A stretch of DNA of 52,224 nt from Oscillospiraceae bacterium (GCA_009785865.1 WQVL01000001.1:122383-174606); one strand, 5' to 3'; shown: positions 26,695-37,498, numbered from the stretch's first letter. Notes: a model not told the origin generated them from the sequence alone. A program made the numbers and translations.

Positions 26695-28038
26695 ATGGAC
26701 TTCGATAAACTTTCACTTGTAGAATTAAAAGAGTATGCAAAAGAAAAAGGGATCAAAAATATCTCTAAAATCAAGAAGGAAAATCTAATAATTGCTTTAA
26801 AAGAACTAGAAAAAGAGAGCGTGGTGTCTAAAGGAAAATCTAATAAAGATGAAGGACACAAACCTGTTTCGAAAGGAACAGAGAGTGACAATGGAGAAGG
26901 GTATAAGCTTACGACAGAAGGAGATGAGATGGCAGAAGGTATACTAGAAGTATTACCTGATGGTTATGGGTTTCTTAGAGGGGACAACTATCTACCTACG
27001 CCTAAAGATGTGTATGTTTCTCCTGTACAAATAAAAAGATTTAGACTGGATACTGGTGATATAGTAAAAGGTATTATAAGAACACCTAAGGAGGGAGAAA
27101 AATTCCCTGCATTAATATTTGTAGGAGAAGTTAATGGTCAACATCCTGAAAATGCAATGAAGAGAAAAAGATTTGATGATTTGACCCCTATATATCCTGA
27201 CAAAAGGCTTAGGTTAGAAACAAAGCCTACAGAATACACCATGAGGTTAATGGACTTATTATCTCCAATAGGAAAAGGGCAGAGGGGAATGATAGTAGCT
27301 CCTCCTAAAGCAGGTAAAACTACTATATTAAAGAAATTAGCTAATAGTATAACAGATAATAATCCTGAAGTAGAACTTATAGTTTTACTCATAGATGAAA
27401 GACCGGAAGAGGTTACAGATATGAAAAGATCTATAAAAGGACATGTTATCTACTCTACATTTGATGAAATGCCAGAGCATCACGTAAAAGTAGCGGAGAT
27501 GGTATTAGAAAGAGCTAAAAGACTTACAGAGCAAAAGAAAGATGTTGTTATACTACTAGATAGCATAACAAGACTTGCAAGAGCATATAACTTAGTTATA
27601 CCTTCATCTGGAAGAACGTTATCTGGAGGACTAGATCCAAGTTCGCTACATAAACCAAAAAGATTTTTTGGAGCTGCAAGAAACACAGAAGACGCTGGAA
27701 GTTTAACAATACTTGCAACTGGACTGGTTGAAACAGGTAGCAGAATGGACGATGTTATATTCGAAGAATTTAAAGGAACTGGAAACATGGAAGTACATTT
27801 AGATAGAAAGCTTTCTGAAAAACGTATTTTTCCAGCAATTGATATTAATAAATCTGGAACAAGAAAAGAAGATTTACTATTATCAAAAGAAGAATTAAAA
27901 GCAATATTCTCACTAAGAAGGACAATGTCTAATATGAATACAGTTGAAATGACAGAAAAGTTAATGGAACAAATGACATCAACAAAATCAAATCAAGAAT
28001 TCATAGAAAGAATGGAACTTATTTTCAAGAAGTCATAA
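26695..28038 (+). CDS. rho: Transcription termination factor Rho
   Basis: 447 aa RNA-dependent helicase. N-terminal Rho_N HTH ([14 protein letters not shown]), a short insertion rich in Lys and Glu, the cold-shock RNA-binding domain with [13 protein letters not shown], Walker A PPKAGKTT, Walker [11 protein letters not shown], and the Q/R-loop region [15 protein letters not shown] 26695 after AAGGGGGC. Followed by a strong terminator. The 164-base gap upstream holds no other element I can name. No in-frame CGG. Confidence 0.95.
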   Translation: MDFDKLSLVELKEYAKEKGIKNISKIKKENLIIALKELEKESVVSKGKSNKDEGHKPVSKGTESDNGEGYKLTTEGDEMAEGILEVLPDGYGFLRGDNYLPTPKDVYVSPVQIKRFRLDTGDIVKGIIRTPKEGEKFPALIFVGEVNGQHPENAMKRKRFDDLTPIYPDKRLRLETKPTEYTMRLMDLLSPIGKGQRGMIVAPPKAGKTTILKKLANSITDNNPEVELIVLLIDERPEEVTDMKRSIKGHVIYSTFDEMPEHHVKVAEMVLERAKRLTEQKKDVVILLDSITRLARAYNLVIPSSGRTLSGGLDPSSLHKPKRFFGAARNTEDAGSLTILATGLVETGSRMDDVIFEEFKGTGNMEVHLDRKLSEKRIFPAIDINKSGTRKEDLLLSKEELKAIFSLRRTMSNMNTVEMTEKLMEQMTSTKSNQEFIERMELIFKKS

Positions 28039-28042
28039 GCTA

Positions 28043-28090
28043 AAACACCCTACGAGGTCTTCGTTTCTGAAGGCCTCGTAGGGTGTTTTT
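28043..28090 (+). terminator. Terminator of rho
   Basis: A 14-bp GC-rich stem (28043-28056 with 28073-28086) then TTTT. Confidence 0.9.
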
Positions 28091-28137
28091 ATTTAATTGA
28101 GAAAGTAAAAACGAACAAATAGCACAGTTGACATAAA

Positions 28138-28166
28138 TTGACAATTTCTGTGTTTTGTGTTATAAT
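28138..28166 (+). promoter_or_regulatory. Consensus promoter of cassette gene 28275-28976
   Basis: TTGACA (28138-28143), 17 bases, TATAAT (28161-28166): both boxes are perfect sigma-A consensus. Confidence 0.75.
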
Positions 28167-28274
28167 TATTACATAGTTTTATACTATAAGAAACAGATTT
28201 CCTGGTCACTATAGCAGAAATGCTGTATAGCACAAGGACTCAAAACATCACCTATTCTAAAGGAGGAAATCGAC

Positions 28275-28976
28275 ATGGGAAAAATCTGCAACTATCTGAC
28301 ACCACACAATCGGAGCGTCAAAAGGCATGTTAGAGTGCTAACAGACAGCGAAGGTTGGAAATTCAAAGTTTTTTTTACACTTCTTAAAAACACAGGTGCT
28401 AAACTACCTGCCGTTTTAGAGGGTTTTTGCGATGATGGGCGAACCTTCAGATGTAGAACTGCCGATAATAAAATACTTGAAATTCTTTTGAGTTTCAAGG
28501 GAACAGACAATTTTTCGGGGTTCCATATAACTGAAGCTGTGCCTGAAGGTAGTGAAACCAACTACTATGACGTACTTAGTAAAGACGGTATGCCGCTTGC
28601 ATACCATTCCACCAGAACTCTCAAAGGAAACGGAAAAATGTTAAACAGACTTTACAGTAACATTTTTTGTGTAAGAGAATTGACAATCGGTGGCTTTACC
28701 TTATGCGTTGAACTTCAGGACTTCTATCTTGGAAAAGATGCGAAGTACGTACTAAGAAATCTTTTTGAGATTGATGCCTATTTATTTGGGTTGAATCTCC
28801 CTGTTTCCGCTAAAGAAGTGTATGAAAATGTAGTGATGATGCTGAAGCTCAGTGAAGAAGAGTTAAGAACTTTTTCGAAACTTAGTGTATCTTATTATGA
28901 AGGTACAGGAAATGCTAAGGTAGTGTTAGATGAAGTATGCTTTGAGTATGGTATCGAGAAGATTCCCAATTGCTGA
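28275..28976 (+). CDS. Unrecognised 233-aa protein (cassette gene, in-frame CGG)
   Basis: No family recognised. Basic N-terminus KICNYLTPHNRSVKRHVRVL, mixed alpha-beta look, and a C-terminal helix pair SEEELRTFSKL; Cys at scattered positions. CGG 28311 (Asn-Arg-Ser) is in frame as Arg: a +1 shift there would meet a stop within ten codons. The start follows AAGGAGGAAATCGAC. Strong promoter upstream, terminator downstream; stands between rho and the HD gene. GC-rich codon choice relative to its neighbours. Not a phage or transposase gene that I can identify. Confidence 0.6.
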   Translation: MGKICNYLTPHNRSVKRHVRVLTDSEGWKFKVFFTLLKNTGAKLPAVLEGFCDDGRTFRCRTADNKILEILLSFKGTDNFSGFHITEAVPEGSETNYYDVLSKDGMPLAYHSTRTLKGNGKMLNRLYSNIFCVRELTIGGFTLCVELQDFYLGKDAKYVLRNLFEIDAYLFGLNLPVSAKEVYENVVMMLKLSEEELRTFSKLSVSYYEGTGNAKVVLDEVCFEYGIEKIPNC

Positions 28977-29004
28977 GGGATCTATTGAATCTTTATGCAA
29001 TGAT

Positions 29005-29050
29005 AAACAGTTCCGCTTTTCCCAAAAGGGTTAGTGGAACTGTTTATTTT
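29005..29050 (+). terminator. Terminator of cassette gene 28275-28976
   Basis: AAACAGTTCC (29005-29014) pairs with GGAACTGTTT (29036-29045), then ATTTT. Confidence 0.8.
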
Positions 29051-29186
29051 AATATAGCTATTACTATTTTGGACGACGGTTTCTCTTTTTTATGTATATC
29101 TTACAAAATTTAACTATTTTCTTGATTTTTTGCATAAATTATCTTATAATAGATGAGTGAAATTATGTAAATCGACAAGGAGTAAT

Positions 29187-31125
29187 ATGGGAATCGCAAA
29201 ATATGTATGTACAAAGAGATTTCGTTTTGGCACTGAGTCTCATGCCAGGGATCTTCATTCTAGATTATTAGATAAGGACGAAGATCTTTTATTTGCAATT
29301 GAACAATTCTATGTGCTCTTGGATGCTTTTATGCAGTCTAAGTCTTTAGAGTACAAATCATATGGTACTTTGCAATCAAAAAATGGTTTTCAGCAAGGAT
29401 TGAACCGGAACTATTGAAATGACCATTGACAATGTCAAGCAAAGAGTACCATATTATTTAGATATGGTTAGACTTAGATTCATGATTGGTGATTCGAACA
29501 CAGGGTATGACTCTATGAAAGAGCTTGAAAGTGCAAGAGAATTGTTGAAAGCACATCGATTTCCACTTGAACTGTCTAAGCAAGTTAGCTATATTACTAA
29601 TAATATAGATCAAGTAATTAAATCTAAAGGTGCAAAAGAAGGAGATTATACTAAATATGAATGGAAATACTTTTATGAATTTGAAAAAGATCGCATTCAT
29701 ACTTTCTATAATCCTGATGTTTTACTAACATCAAGAGTAAATGCAAATATTCAAGCTATTAGAAACTTAGTAAAAGGAAATCCTGGATTTGAAATGGATC
29801 CTACTATTGATGCTACAATCAAACACCTGGAAAATGCAAAGCATGCGACTCCTTATGGTTATTCTACATTACTTCGTGAGCAGATAGTAGAACATTTTTC
29901 TGATCTTCCTATCCCGATAAGTACGGGAGTTGTTAAAAATAACGGTTTTGCAGAAGAAAGAATAACATTTTTAATAGGCGAAGAGCAAATTCCAATAGAG
30001 GTTCAACTTCGCGACTTTATTAACAATGATATTGCAACAAAAGGTCCGGCCGCTATAATTACTAAACCGCCTCTAAAAGAATTTCCAATAACCCGCTCTT
30101 CAGGGAGAGGGGAGAAGATACAGTGCCTGAGGGAGAATTTTACGCAAGCATATATTGATAAAATTGTTGGTGATACAAAAAGGTTTTTTCGTCTACATAA
30201 AAATAACGGACAGGTTTTGTGGAGGAATCTTAACGATTGTGTAGAGCTTCAACATCAATTTGGCACAAAAAATTCCAAACTTTCTGCGCACCAAGAACAG
30301 TTCCATAGAATTGGTTTATCTTTTTTAGATATACACGAGAGATTTACTCAAAGTGCTCAAAAAAATACAAAAGGCATGAATGAAGACATAAAGCCATATA
30401 TGGATGCGGTAAAAAAAATTAAAAAGGTAAGAAGTGATTTGTATGCAACAGCCAATGTTCAAGATGAGCAAGATGTTGGCTTGGAATATTTTATCCCCAA
30501 ATCGTTGATCGACGCTGTGAATTATCAGTATATGTTTAATCACAAAAAGCAGGGGGGTAATGAAAGAAAGAATGGTAGTTCTGCTCATAGTCACCCTGAA
30601 AGAGTGGCTAGGCTAGCTATTCAGCAAGGTTATACGAGTCCTTTGATTGTAGCAGTATGCCATGGTCATGATTTATTTGAAGATACTAAAATTACACAAG
30701 AAGAGCTAAAAGCTTTATATGAGCAATGCGGAAATGCTCATATTGCAGAACATGCAGAAGAAATAGTTGAAGCGATCGGGCTATTAACTAAACCTGAACT
30801 AAGGCTAAAAAAAGTAGCAGAAGGAAAAAGTTTTATAGGAAAATCTACAGTAGCACGTAAGTTGGCTAGGGGATATGTGGATAAACGTATGAATAAGCAT
30901 TATGCAGAAATAAATGATAATGAAATTGCAAGAATTGTAAAAATTCTTGATAGAGTATGCAATATATCTGAACCTAAATTTGAGAATCCAAAAGCAGAAG
31001 AAAAACATTTAGAAAAATATTTTGCTGAGTCACATCATATTGAGAATTTAGCAGATGGAACAAGTCTAGAGAAGTTGGTTAGAGAAACGACGGAAAAAGC
31101 AAAAAACAGAATAAGAACAAGATGA
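29187..31125 (+). CDS. HD-domain protein resembling RSH (p)ppGpp enzymes, with a CGG +1 site
   Basis: 645 aa after the shift. ATG 29187 follows AAGGAGTAAT. CGG 29406 comes after QQGLN; skipping C gives QGLNGTIEMTIDNVKQR (Gly 74), joining two open frames exactly. The C-terminal half has SSAHSHPERVARLAIQQ and AVCHGHDLFEDT, the His/HD/ED pattern of the MESH1/SpoT hydrolase domain. The N-terminal part (YYLDMVRLRFMI, IPIEVQLRDFINNDIA) faintly resembles the RelA/SpoT synthetase domain, but lies before the HD domain, the reverse of the usual order. Function uncertain. Confidence 0.6.
29406..29409 (+). other. CGGA +1 recoding site in the HD gene
   Basis: AAC-CGG-AAC-TAT-TGA becomes AAC-(C)-GGA-ACT-ATT. 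Zero frame stops three codons on. Confidence 0.8.
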
Positions 31126-31152
31126 TAAAGCAGAGGACTTGAAAAATAAACA

Positions 31153-31181
31153 TTGACAATGAAGAAAGAATAGTGTATTAT
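31153..31181 (+). promoter_or_regulatory. Promoter of an untranslated transcript
   Basis: TTGACA (31153-31158), 17 bases, TATTAT (31176-31181), with no gene immediately downstream. Confidence 0.6.
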
Positions 31182-31187
31182 TTTATC

Positions 31188-31370
31188 AGATACAACATTG
31201 CGCAAAATGAAAGTTTTGCGCAGATGAAGATAGGAAGAAACCGGAAATCACAAGTTTCATGCAAATGGCTATATATAGCCTGTTTCAGCCGTTTTTGCAG
31301 ACATGATAGTATATTACTTTCTTCTGAAAACAGCTTAGAATCGATCCTCGTGCGTCGTTTTTTTGCCTTC
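31188..31370 (+). ncRNA. Candidate structured non-coding RNA
   Basis: Starts just after a good promoter. Contains a 9-bp stem TGCGCAAAA/TTTTGCGCA (31199-31222), GAAAC...GTTTC (about 31237-31258), the self-complementary GGCTATATATAGCC, and ends at a T-run after GTCG near 31355-31365. No convincing ORF runs through it. It could be a 6S-like or other small RNA; I cannot assign a family. The region from 31440 to about 31680 beyond it is extremely AT-rich (A/T runs) and holds nothing I can name. Confidence 0.35.
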
Positions 31371-31764
31371 TTCTGGACTTTTCTACTTGTTAGATATATT
31401 ATAGTTTTACCTATATTTATAAGAAGAATTTAGTCTATAATTAGCAAAATAATTAATAATGTTTAGCTAACTACTTTTCAAATTAACTTAGAATTAAATT
31501 TGGACTTGTAATTAAATTTTATAAATTATTAATAATAAATTTCTTATAACTTTGAATTGAAATATAGTTTTTTAAAAATAAAAATTATAAAATTTTAGAA
31601 AATGATTATAGAGAAAATTTTATATAATATTTAAAATAGAGAAAAATATAAAAGTGCAAAATGACAACCCCCTACTCCCTGGTTCAAAAAAAATTTTTTT
31701 ATGTGATGAATGAAAAAAATATGAATTACTATATATTTGATGATATAAGGAGGAATTTTAGCTT

Positions 31765-32740
31765 ATGATTGACAGAGATGCGAATCCAGACTACTTAAAC
31801 GCTTTCCTAGACTATAATATAACGATTTTGAATAAGTCCCCTGCTACTACTCGCGAATATAACTATGATTTAGTTACGTTCTTGAAGTATATGAAGAAGC
31901 ACTTCAAATTGACTGAGGAAGACGATTTTAAGGCTATTGTTATAAAAGATATAGATATATCTGTAATTAAGAAAATTGCCTTAGAAGACATTCACAGCTA
32001 TATTTCATATATGGCCACAACTTTAAGAAGTAAACCTGCTACACGCGCTAGAAAGATTTCTAGTATTAGGGTATTTTTTAATTATTTATCTCAAAAGGTT
32101 AAGCTAATAGATGTAAATCCGGCTCAAAACCTTGAAACACCTAAACTTCGGGAAGCGTATGCCGAAATATTTAACTCTTGATGAAAGCAGGTCGCTTTTA
32201 GATGTTGCTGGAGATGAAGATAATAGAAATAATATAAGAGATTTAGCGATTATCACATTGTTTTTAAATTGTGGTGTTCGTTTATCTGAATTAGTTAATA
32301 TAAATATTAAGGATATAAAGTTCAGTGAGCAAAAGCTTAATGTTATAGGAAAAGGTAATAAGGAAAGAACTATTTACCTTAATAATGCTTGCGTAAAGAC
32401 TTTGAATGAGTATTTAAACGTAAGACCCAAAGAAGGTATCAAATATGATTCTGTAGATGCTTTATTCTTAAGTGAAAGACGTGAACGTATTAGTAATAGA
32501 ACCGTTCAAGTTATAGTAAAAAGAGAATTGCAGAAGGCTGGTTTAGACACTAATAAATACTCTGTGCACAAATTGAGACATACTGCAGCAACTTTAATGT
32601 ATCAATATGGTAATGTAGATATAAGAGCTTTACAAGAGCTTTTAGGACATGAAAGCATATCAACAACAGAAATATATACTCATGTAGATAGTACTCAGAT
32701 TAGAAATGCAGTAGAAAGTAATCCTCTGGCGAATTTATAA
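31765..32740 (+). CDS. Tyrosine recombinase XerC/D family with a CGG +1 site
   Basis: 324 aa. N-terminal SAM-like core-binding domain, then the catalytic domain with R (LNCGVRLSELV), HKLRHTAATLM (H-x-x-R), and LGHESISTTEIYTH (His and Tyr nucleophile). CGG 32149 follows ETPKL; skipping C gives PKLGKRMPKYLTLDES (Gly 129), joining the two frames. Frame 0 stops 9 codons later. ATG 31765 follows AAGGAGG. It could resolve chromosome dimers or act as an integrase; no att site or dif was identified. Followed by a terminator, then a cassette and a LysM gene, where many Clostridia have lexA. Confidence 0.85.
32149..32152 (+). other. CGGG +1 recoding site in the xer-like gene
   Basis: CTT-CGG-GAA becomes CTT-(C)-GGG-AAG-CGT, giving PKLGKRMPKY. 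Confidence 0.85.
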
Positions 32741-32753
32741 CCCCCTTCTTCCA

Positions 32754-32780
32754 AACATGTCAAAATTCGACATGTTTTTT
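32754..32780 (+). terminator. Terminator of the xer-like gene
   Basis: AACATGTC (32754-32761) with GACATGTT (32769-32776), then TTTT. Confidence 0.8.
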
Positions 32781-32959
32781 AATGTGTTACATATATACTG
32801 AGTTTGCTTAGTTAATTTATTTATCTCGTTTTTTACAGGAGGACTACGAGGGCAGCTAAGTACAAAAAATGAGATTGGGGTGATAATTAGGTTGTCTAAA
32901 GAATGACAATGATTTAATTGTCGAAAGTCACATTCGCGAAGAGAAAGGAAAAAGCACAT

Positions 32960-33499
32960 ATGATCAATATCATTACAATTGTAATCCTGTTAAATATACT
33001 CTCTTTTGTATTGAGCGCGTTACGGGCAATTATTCTTGGCAAGGTCAGTCAATGGATTTCAATGGCTATCCAGATAGTGTATATTGCGTTATTCTCGCTC
33101 ACAGGAAACCATCAGGCAACTATCATAGTTGCAATTAGCTTGGTTTTACTAATATACCGCATGATCCTAGAAAAGCCTGAACATAGTACAAAACTTGTAT
33201 TAGGCATTTTCACCATACTGTATTTGGTGGCAGGAGGCATCCCTATGCTGTTAGGAAGTAGTTTATGGGGAATTGTCTTAATAATTGGTAACTGGCTTTT
33301 CCTGCTCAACGTTCACCTGAGCGTTAGGCGGGAATTTCTGTCCAAGATTAGTCTTGGAGGATTTTCTCTGGGGTGGGTGATTTTCAATTTTATTATAACT
33401 CATCAGCCAGGACCACTGCTTAGCGCAATTTTAAGTATGATACTTGCATTCGTTGCTGCAGTACGTGAAAAAAAGCAGACATCTAAGAACACTAATTAA
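32960..33499 (+). CDS. Multi-pass membrane protein, perhaps YgjV-like (cassette gene, two in-frame CGG)
   Basis: 179 aa from ATG 32960, after AAAGGAAAAAGCACAT. About six membrane helices, beginning INIITIVILLNILSFVLSALR; the overall pattern of paired short helices with a conserved KVSQW-like loop resembles the Imp-YgjV family, by eye only. Two in-frame CGG codons (33023 in ALRAI, 33329 in SVRREF) are read as Arg, and the frame continues through both. Terminator follows. A 220-base 5' region precedes it with no clear promoter. Confidence 0.6.
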   Translation: MINIITIVILLNILSFVLSALRAIILGKVSQWISMAIQIVYIALFSLTGNHQATIIVAISLVLLIYRMILEKPEHSTKLVLGIFTILYLVAGGIPMLLGSSLWGIVLIIGNWLFLLNVHLSVRREFLSKISLGGFSLGWVIFNFIITHQPGPLLSAILSMILAFVAAVREKKQTSKNTN

Positions 33500-33535
33500 T
33501 GGCGCGTATTTCTGGAATCCCGCCAACACTCCTGT

Positions 33536-33561
33536 AAAAAAGCCTCAAACTGAGGCTTTTT
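33536..33561 (+). terminator. Terminator after the YgjV-like cassette
   Basis: AAAAGCCTCA pairs with TGAGGCTTTT around AAC. Confidence 0.85.
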
Positions 33562-33609
33562 GCTATATTATTGAAAAATATCTATCTACTTAATAGCAAC
33601 TTTCTGCAT

Positions 33610-33906
33610 TTACATTGTTGGAATTTGTAATGATTGATTAACACTTAGTGTTTTTGAACTCAAATCATTAACAGTAACCAGGTCATTAACAATATATCTA
33701 ACATCTTTACCTTGATAATAATTATTTGAAATTCTAAGTTCTGAAGCTATACACCAAAGAGTTTCTCCTTGCATAACATATATTGTTTTATACTCTACTT
33801 CACTATGTGATAAACTTGGACTAATTAAAAATAAAGAAAACACTCCAATGATCACCAATACTATTAATACACTTCTTATAAACTTTTTTACATCTACTCT
33901 TATCAT
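33610..33906 (-). CDS. Membrane-anchored LysM protein
   Basis: 98 aa. N-terminal membrane helix (about residues 12-33) and a LysM domain (TIYVMQGETLWCIASEL, then DVRYIVNDLVTVNDL and QSLQIP) that binds peptidoglycan. Resembles the SOS-induced division inhibitor YneA, which usually lies beside lexA, but lexA is not seen here. ATG 33906 after AGGAGGAATGAA. No CGG. Confidence 0.8.
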   Translation of the reverse strand: MIRVDVKKFIRSVLIVLVIIGVFSLFLISPSLSHSEVEYKTIYVMQGETLWCIASELRISNNYYQGKDVRYIVNDLVTVNDLSSKTLSVNQSLQIPTM

Positions 33907-33985
33907 TTTTCATTCCTCCTAAATTTACGAACATTCATTTGTTAAATTCATTATAGGCGAACAAAAGTTCTTTGTCAATAGTTTT

Positions 33986-34014
33986 TTGCAAAAAGTTTTA
34001 AAAAATGATATAAT
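33986..34014 (+). promoter_or_regulatory. Promoter of small cassette gene 34049-34174
   Basis: TTGCAA (33986-33991), 17 bases, TATAAT (34009-34014). Confidence 0.6.
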
Positions 34015-34048
34015 GTTGTTAAAATAAGCCTAGAGAGGATTGTTGCAA

Positions 34049-34174
34049 ATGTTGAAAAGATGGCTAAGTAACATTGTGGATACGCTGGTCGAGGAAATTT
34101 CGTGGCTGGGTATATTCGCTCTCCTTTTCATAGTTTCGATTTATTTGAATTACTTCAAAAGATGTCGGTACTAA
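34049..34174 (+). CDS. 41-aa single-helix membrane peptide (cassette gene, in-frame CGG)
   Basis: Reads MLKRWLSNIVDTLVEEIS, then a hydrophobic stretch WLGIFALLFIVSIYLNY, and a basic end FKRCRY. One membrane helix with basic ends; could be a toxin-like or regulatory small protein, but nothing shows it. ATG 34049 follows AGAGAGGATTGTTGCAA. CGG 34166 (penultimate codon) is read in frame; a +1 shift would read on through the terminator. Own promoter and terminator. Confidence 0.5.
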   Translation: MLKRWLSNIVDTLVEEISWLGIFALLFIVSIYLNYFKRCRY

Positions 34175-34193
34175 AGGAAAGGAGCTTTGCAAA

Positions 34194-34230
34194 ACAAAAC
34201 GAGGGGTTAACCTACCCCTCGTTTTGTTTG
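34194..34230 (+). terminator. Terminator after the small cassette gene
   Basis: 14-bp perfect stem (34194-34207 with 34214-34227), then TT. On the minus strand it may also end tyrS transcription. Confidence 0.85.
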
Positions 34231-34237
34231 TTCTATA

Positions 34238-35485
34238 TTATGTTTTTTTAAAAAACTTCTCTAATTCTGACATTTCAATCAATTTAAAATATACTTTTTT
34301 TCCTTTTCTAAGTATTGCATGTCCTTCTGTAAAATCTTTATCGCTTAGCATATAATTCATGTCATCTATTTTCTCATCATTTAGACTAATTCCACCTTGA
34401 GTTATTAAAGTCCTAGCTTGACCTTTTGAAGGTGCAATTCCTACCTTAACAATAGCATCTAATATAGAAATATCTTTGGTGTCTAATTCTACTGTTGGCA
34501 TATTATCTAAATTGCTACCAGCACCAAAAAGTGCTTCTGAAGCTTCTGAAGCTTTTAAAGCTTCTTCTTCCCCATGTATTAACTTTGTTATTTCAAATGC
34601 TGCTATTTTTTTAGCTTCATTAATTTCTTGATCTTCTAGACTACTCAATCTATCTATTTCTTCCATTGGCAAGAATGTAAGAAGAGATAGAACATTTCTA
34701 ACATCATCATCAGCTATGTTTCTCCAGTATTGATAGAAATCATATGGAGATGTTTTAGCAGGATCTAACCATAAAGCACCCTTTTCAGTTTTGCCCATTT
34801 TAACTCCTTCTTTTGTAGTAAGAAGTTTAAATGTTAATCCGAAAGAATCAGAATGTCCTACTTTCCTTATTAAATCAACACCACCTATTATATTAGACCA
34901 TTGATCATTTCCGCCAAGTTGTAACTTACAACCATACTTTTCATGCAAATGTAAGAAATCATATGATTGAAGAAGCATGTATCCTAATTCAAAAAATGTT
35001 AAACCTGTATCCATTCTTTTTTTATAGCACTCTGCAGCAAGCATTCTATTAACAGAAAATAGTGATCCTATTTGTTGCATAAATTCAATAAAATTAAGGT
35101 CTAATAGCCAATCTGCGTTATTTACAGTAATAGCTGCATTATCACCTTCAAAGCTTACGAATCTTGATAGCTGCTCCTTGAATTTTTCTACATTACTATC
35201 AATTATTTCGCGAGTCATAACTTGTCTCATATCTGTTTTTCCAGAAGGATCGCCTATACAAACTGTTCCTCCACCTATTAGAATAATTGGTTTATGCCCT
35301 GCTTTTTGCATATGAGACATAACCATAGATGAAACAAAATGACCAATATGAAGACTATCTGCTGTTGGGTCAAACCCTATATAGAAAGGAACGCTTCCCT
35401 TTGAAAGTAATTCCCTCAATTCATTTTCATGAGTTATTTGTTCAATGTATCCTCTTTCATTTAATATATCAAAAATATGTGACAT
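34238..35485 (-). CDS. tyrS: Tyrosyl-tRNA synthetase
   Basis: 415 aa class I enzyme charging tRNA-Tyr. HIGH-like motif [10 protein letters not shown], tyrosine pocket FYIGFDPT and [20 protein letters not shown] variant [17 protein letters not shown]-terminal S4 RNA-binding domain [20 protein letters not shown] 35485 after AAGGAGATGATTAGAT. No T-box is seen in its leader. No in-frame CGG. Confidence 0.95.
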   Translation of the reverse strand: MSHIFDILNERGYIEQITHENELRELLSKGSVPFYIGFDPTADSLHIGHFVSSMVMSHMQKAGHKPIILIGGGTVCIGDPSGKTDMRQVMTREIIDSNVEKFKEQLSRFVSFEGDNAAITVNNADWLLDLNFIEFMQQIGSLFSVNRMLAAECYKKRMDTGLTFFELGYMLLQSYDFLHLHEKYGCKLQLGGNDQWSNIIGGVDLIRKVGHSDSFGLTFKLLTTKEGVKMGKTEKGALWLDPAKTSPYDFYQYWRNIADDDVRNVLSLLTFLPMEEIDRLSSLEDQEINEAKKIAAFEITKLIHGEEEALKASEASEALFGAGSNLDNMPTVELDTKDISILDAIVKVGIAPSKGQARTLITQGGISLNDEKIDDMNYMLSDKDFTEGHAILRKGKKVYFKLIEMSELEKFFKKT

Positions 35486-35632
35486 ATCTAATCATCTCCT
35501 TTGTTATTGTTTTATATTATACCAACATATGCATAGTTGTACAAGATAAATAAGTTATATTTTCATATTGATTTTCAACTATTTTTATGTTAACATTGTA
35601 TTAACACATTAACCTAAGAAAGGGTGCTTAAG

Positions 35633-35905
35633 ATGACGAGCAAGAAACAAAAAGCAGTTAAAAGGGAAGCTGGGAGGCAAAAACCCTCAAGTCGGCCCCA
35701 TAATCGCTTTAAAGAAATGATGTACTGCCCCGGCTGTGGGGAAAAAATCAGAGCAATTTCAACAAAGCATGCGTCTTGTGGATGGGACATGAACCCAACA
35801 GTTACCATCATGGGGAAAAATGGAGCTTCCCCGCGTTGTCCTGGTTGTGGTGACAAGATTGCTCCGGGAGCAAAAAAACATACACCTTGCGGGTGGAAAG
35901 CATAA
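35633..35905 (+). CDS. Small protein with two repeated zinc-finger-like units (cassette gene, in-frame CGG)
   Basis: 90 aa. Basic N-terminus, then two similar units: CPGCGEKIRAISTKHASCGW and CPGCGDKIAPGAKKHTPCGW, each with Cys-x-x-Cys and a His-x(2)-Cys, so likely two zinc sites. ATG 35633 after AAAGGGTGCTTAAG. CGG 35693 (Ser-Arg-Pro) must be in frame as Arg: a +1 shift stops within nine codons. Terminator follows. No named family recognised. Confidence 0.65.
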   Translation: MTSKKQKAVKREAGRQKPSSRPHNRFKEMMYCPGCGEKIRAISTKHASCGWDMNPTVTIMGKNGASPRCPGCGDKIAPGAKKHTPCGWKA

Positions 35906-35940
35906 ATTTAGTTTTTCTTTAAATCTAAAAAAGTTCGTCA

Positions 35941-35973
35941 AAAAAAGCTGGTGTAGTATTACCAGCTTTTTTG
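35941..35973 (+). terminator. Terminator shared by the zinc-finger cassette and guaB
   Basis: AAAAAAGCTGGT (35941-35952) and ACCAGCTTTTTT (35961-35972); T runs on both strands make it bidirectional. Confidence 0.85.
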
Positions 35974-35983
35974 TATGCTAATT

Positions 35984-37498
35984 TTATGAATGATAGCTAT
36001 TATCGATCTCTTTTAACAGAACATCATGTGCTCCACCTTCTGTTATACTAACTTCAGAAACTAAGGTTAATCTTGCTGTGTCATGGAGTTCAGGAATTGT
36101 TAGTGCTCCACAGTTACACAGTGTAGATTTGATTTTTGCTACTGTTATTTCTAAATTGTCTTTTAAAGGCCCAGCATATGGTATATATGAGTCTACTCCT
36201 TCTTCAAAGGCTAATTTGTCTTTGCTAGGATCTCCTAAATCATATCTTTCCCAGTTTCTTGCCCTGTTTGAGCCTTCTCCCCAATATTCTTTAACAATGT
36301 TATTTCCTACTTTTACAGTTCTAGTCGGACTCTCGTCAAATCTTGCAAAATATCTACCCATCATTACAAAGTCAGCACCTAATGCTAATGCTATTGTTAT
36401 ATGGTGATCACGTACAATTCCTCCATCTGAACATATTGGAATATATGTACCTGTTTCTTCAAAATATTTGTTTCTTTCATTTACTACATCTATTAAGCTA
36501 CTAGCCTGTCCGCGTCCGATTCCTTTTTGTTCACGAGTTATACAGATTGAACCTCCACCTACTCCAACTTTTATGAAGTCTGCTCCAGCTTCTGCTAAAT
36601 ATCTAAATCCTTCGCTGTCCACAACATTTCCAGCACCTATCTTAACAATGTTTCCATATTTCTTTCTTACGAATTCAATAGTGTTTTTTTGCCACACAGA
36701 ATATCCGTCTGATGAATCTATACAAAGAATATCCGCTCCCGCTTCTACTAATGCAGGTATCCTTTCTTCATAATCACGAGTGTTAATACCTGCTCCTACC
36801 ACATATCTCTTATTTTCATCTAGTAATGAATTAGGATTGTTCTTTCTATCTTGATAGTCTTTCCTAAATACTAGATACTTCAAATTACCTTCAGGTGTTA
36901 ATACTGGAAGACAGTTAATTTTATTTGACCATATAAGGTCATTGGCCTCTTGAAGAGTAATTCCTTTTGGTGCCCAGATTACATTTTCTTTTTTAGTCAT
37001 AAAATTATCTATAGGCTCATCTTGATTATCTCTTGAAATTCTATAATCTTTATCAGTAACTATTCCTAAGAATTTTCCAGTTGCAGTTCCGTCATCTGTT
37101 ACTATAATTGTTGAATGACCAGTTCTTTCGGTAAGAGCAATTACTTCTCTTAACGTAGAGCCGCCTTTTACATTAGAATCGCTTATAACAAAACCTGCTT
37201 TATGTTTTTTAACCCTATAAACCATATTAGCTTGCGCTTCAATTGATTGAGAACCAAAAATAAAAGCCAATCCTCCTTCTCTTGCTAAAGATACTCCCAT
37301 TTTCTCTCCTGAAACAGATTGCATAATAGCAGAGACCATTGGCAAGTTTGCAGAAAATTTTGGCTCTTCCCCTTTATTAAATTTCACTAATGGTGTTTTC
37401 AAAGATACTTCTGACGGAATACATTTTTCAGTTGTCAGATTTGGTAATAATAAAAATTCATTGAATGTTCTTGATACATCTGGTAAGATATGTGACAT
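35984..37498 (-). CDS. guaB: IMP dehydrogenase
   Basis: 504 aa. Oxidises IMP to XMP in GTP synthesis using NAD. Has the two CBS domains (about residues 100-215, with [18 protein letters not shown] and [13 protein letters not shown]), then the barrel with the catalytic Cys loop [20 protein letters not shown], the DSSDGYS sugar-phosphate site, [10 protein letters not shown] and [13 protein letters not shown] 37498 behind AGGGGGAATTTTAA. The CGG triplets in it are all out of frame. Confidence 0.93.
   Translation of the reverse strand: MSHILPDVSRTFNEFLLLPNLTTEKCIPSEVSLKTPLVKFNKGEEPKFSANLPMVSAIMQSVSGEKMGVSLAREGGLAFIFGSQSIEAQANMVYRVKKHKAGFVISDSNVKGGSTLREVIALTERTGHSTIIVTDDGTATGKFLGIVTDKDYRISRDNQDEPIDNFMTKKENVIWAPKGITLQEANDLIWSNKINCLPVLTPEGNLKYLVFRKDYQDRKNNPNSLLDENKRYVVGAGINTRDYEERIPALVEAGADILCIDSSDGYSVWQKNTIEFVRKKYGNIVKIGAGNVVDSEGFRYLAEAGADFIKVGVGGGSICITREQKGIGRGQASSLIDVVNERNKYFEETGTYIPICSDGGIVRDHHITIALALGADFVMMGRYFARFDESPTRTVKVGNNIVKEYWGEGSNRARNWERYDLGDPSKDKLAFEEGVDSYIPYAGPLKDNLEITVAKIKSTLCNCGALTIPELHDTARLTLVSEVSITEGGAHDVLLKEIDNSYHS

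Noticed and set aside
31188-31440. 86-codon frame in the gap before the xer-like gene
   Set aside because: No SD, odd composition, and it overlaps the hairpins of the ncRNA candidate.
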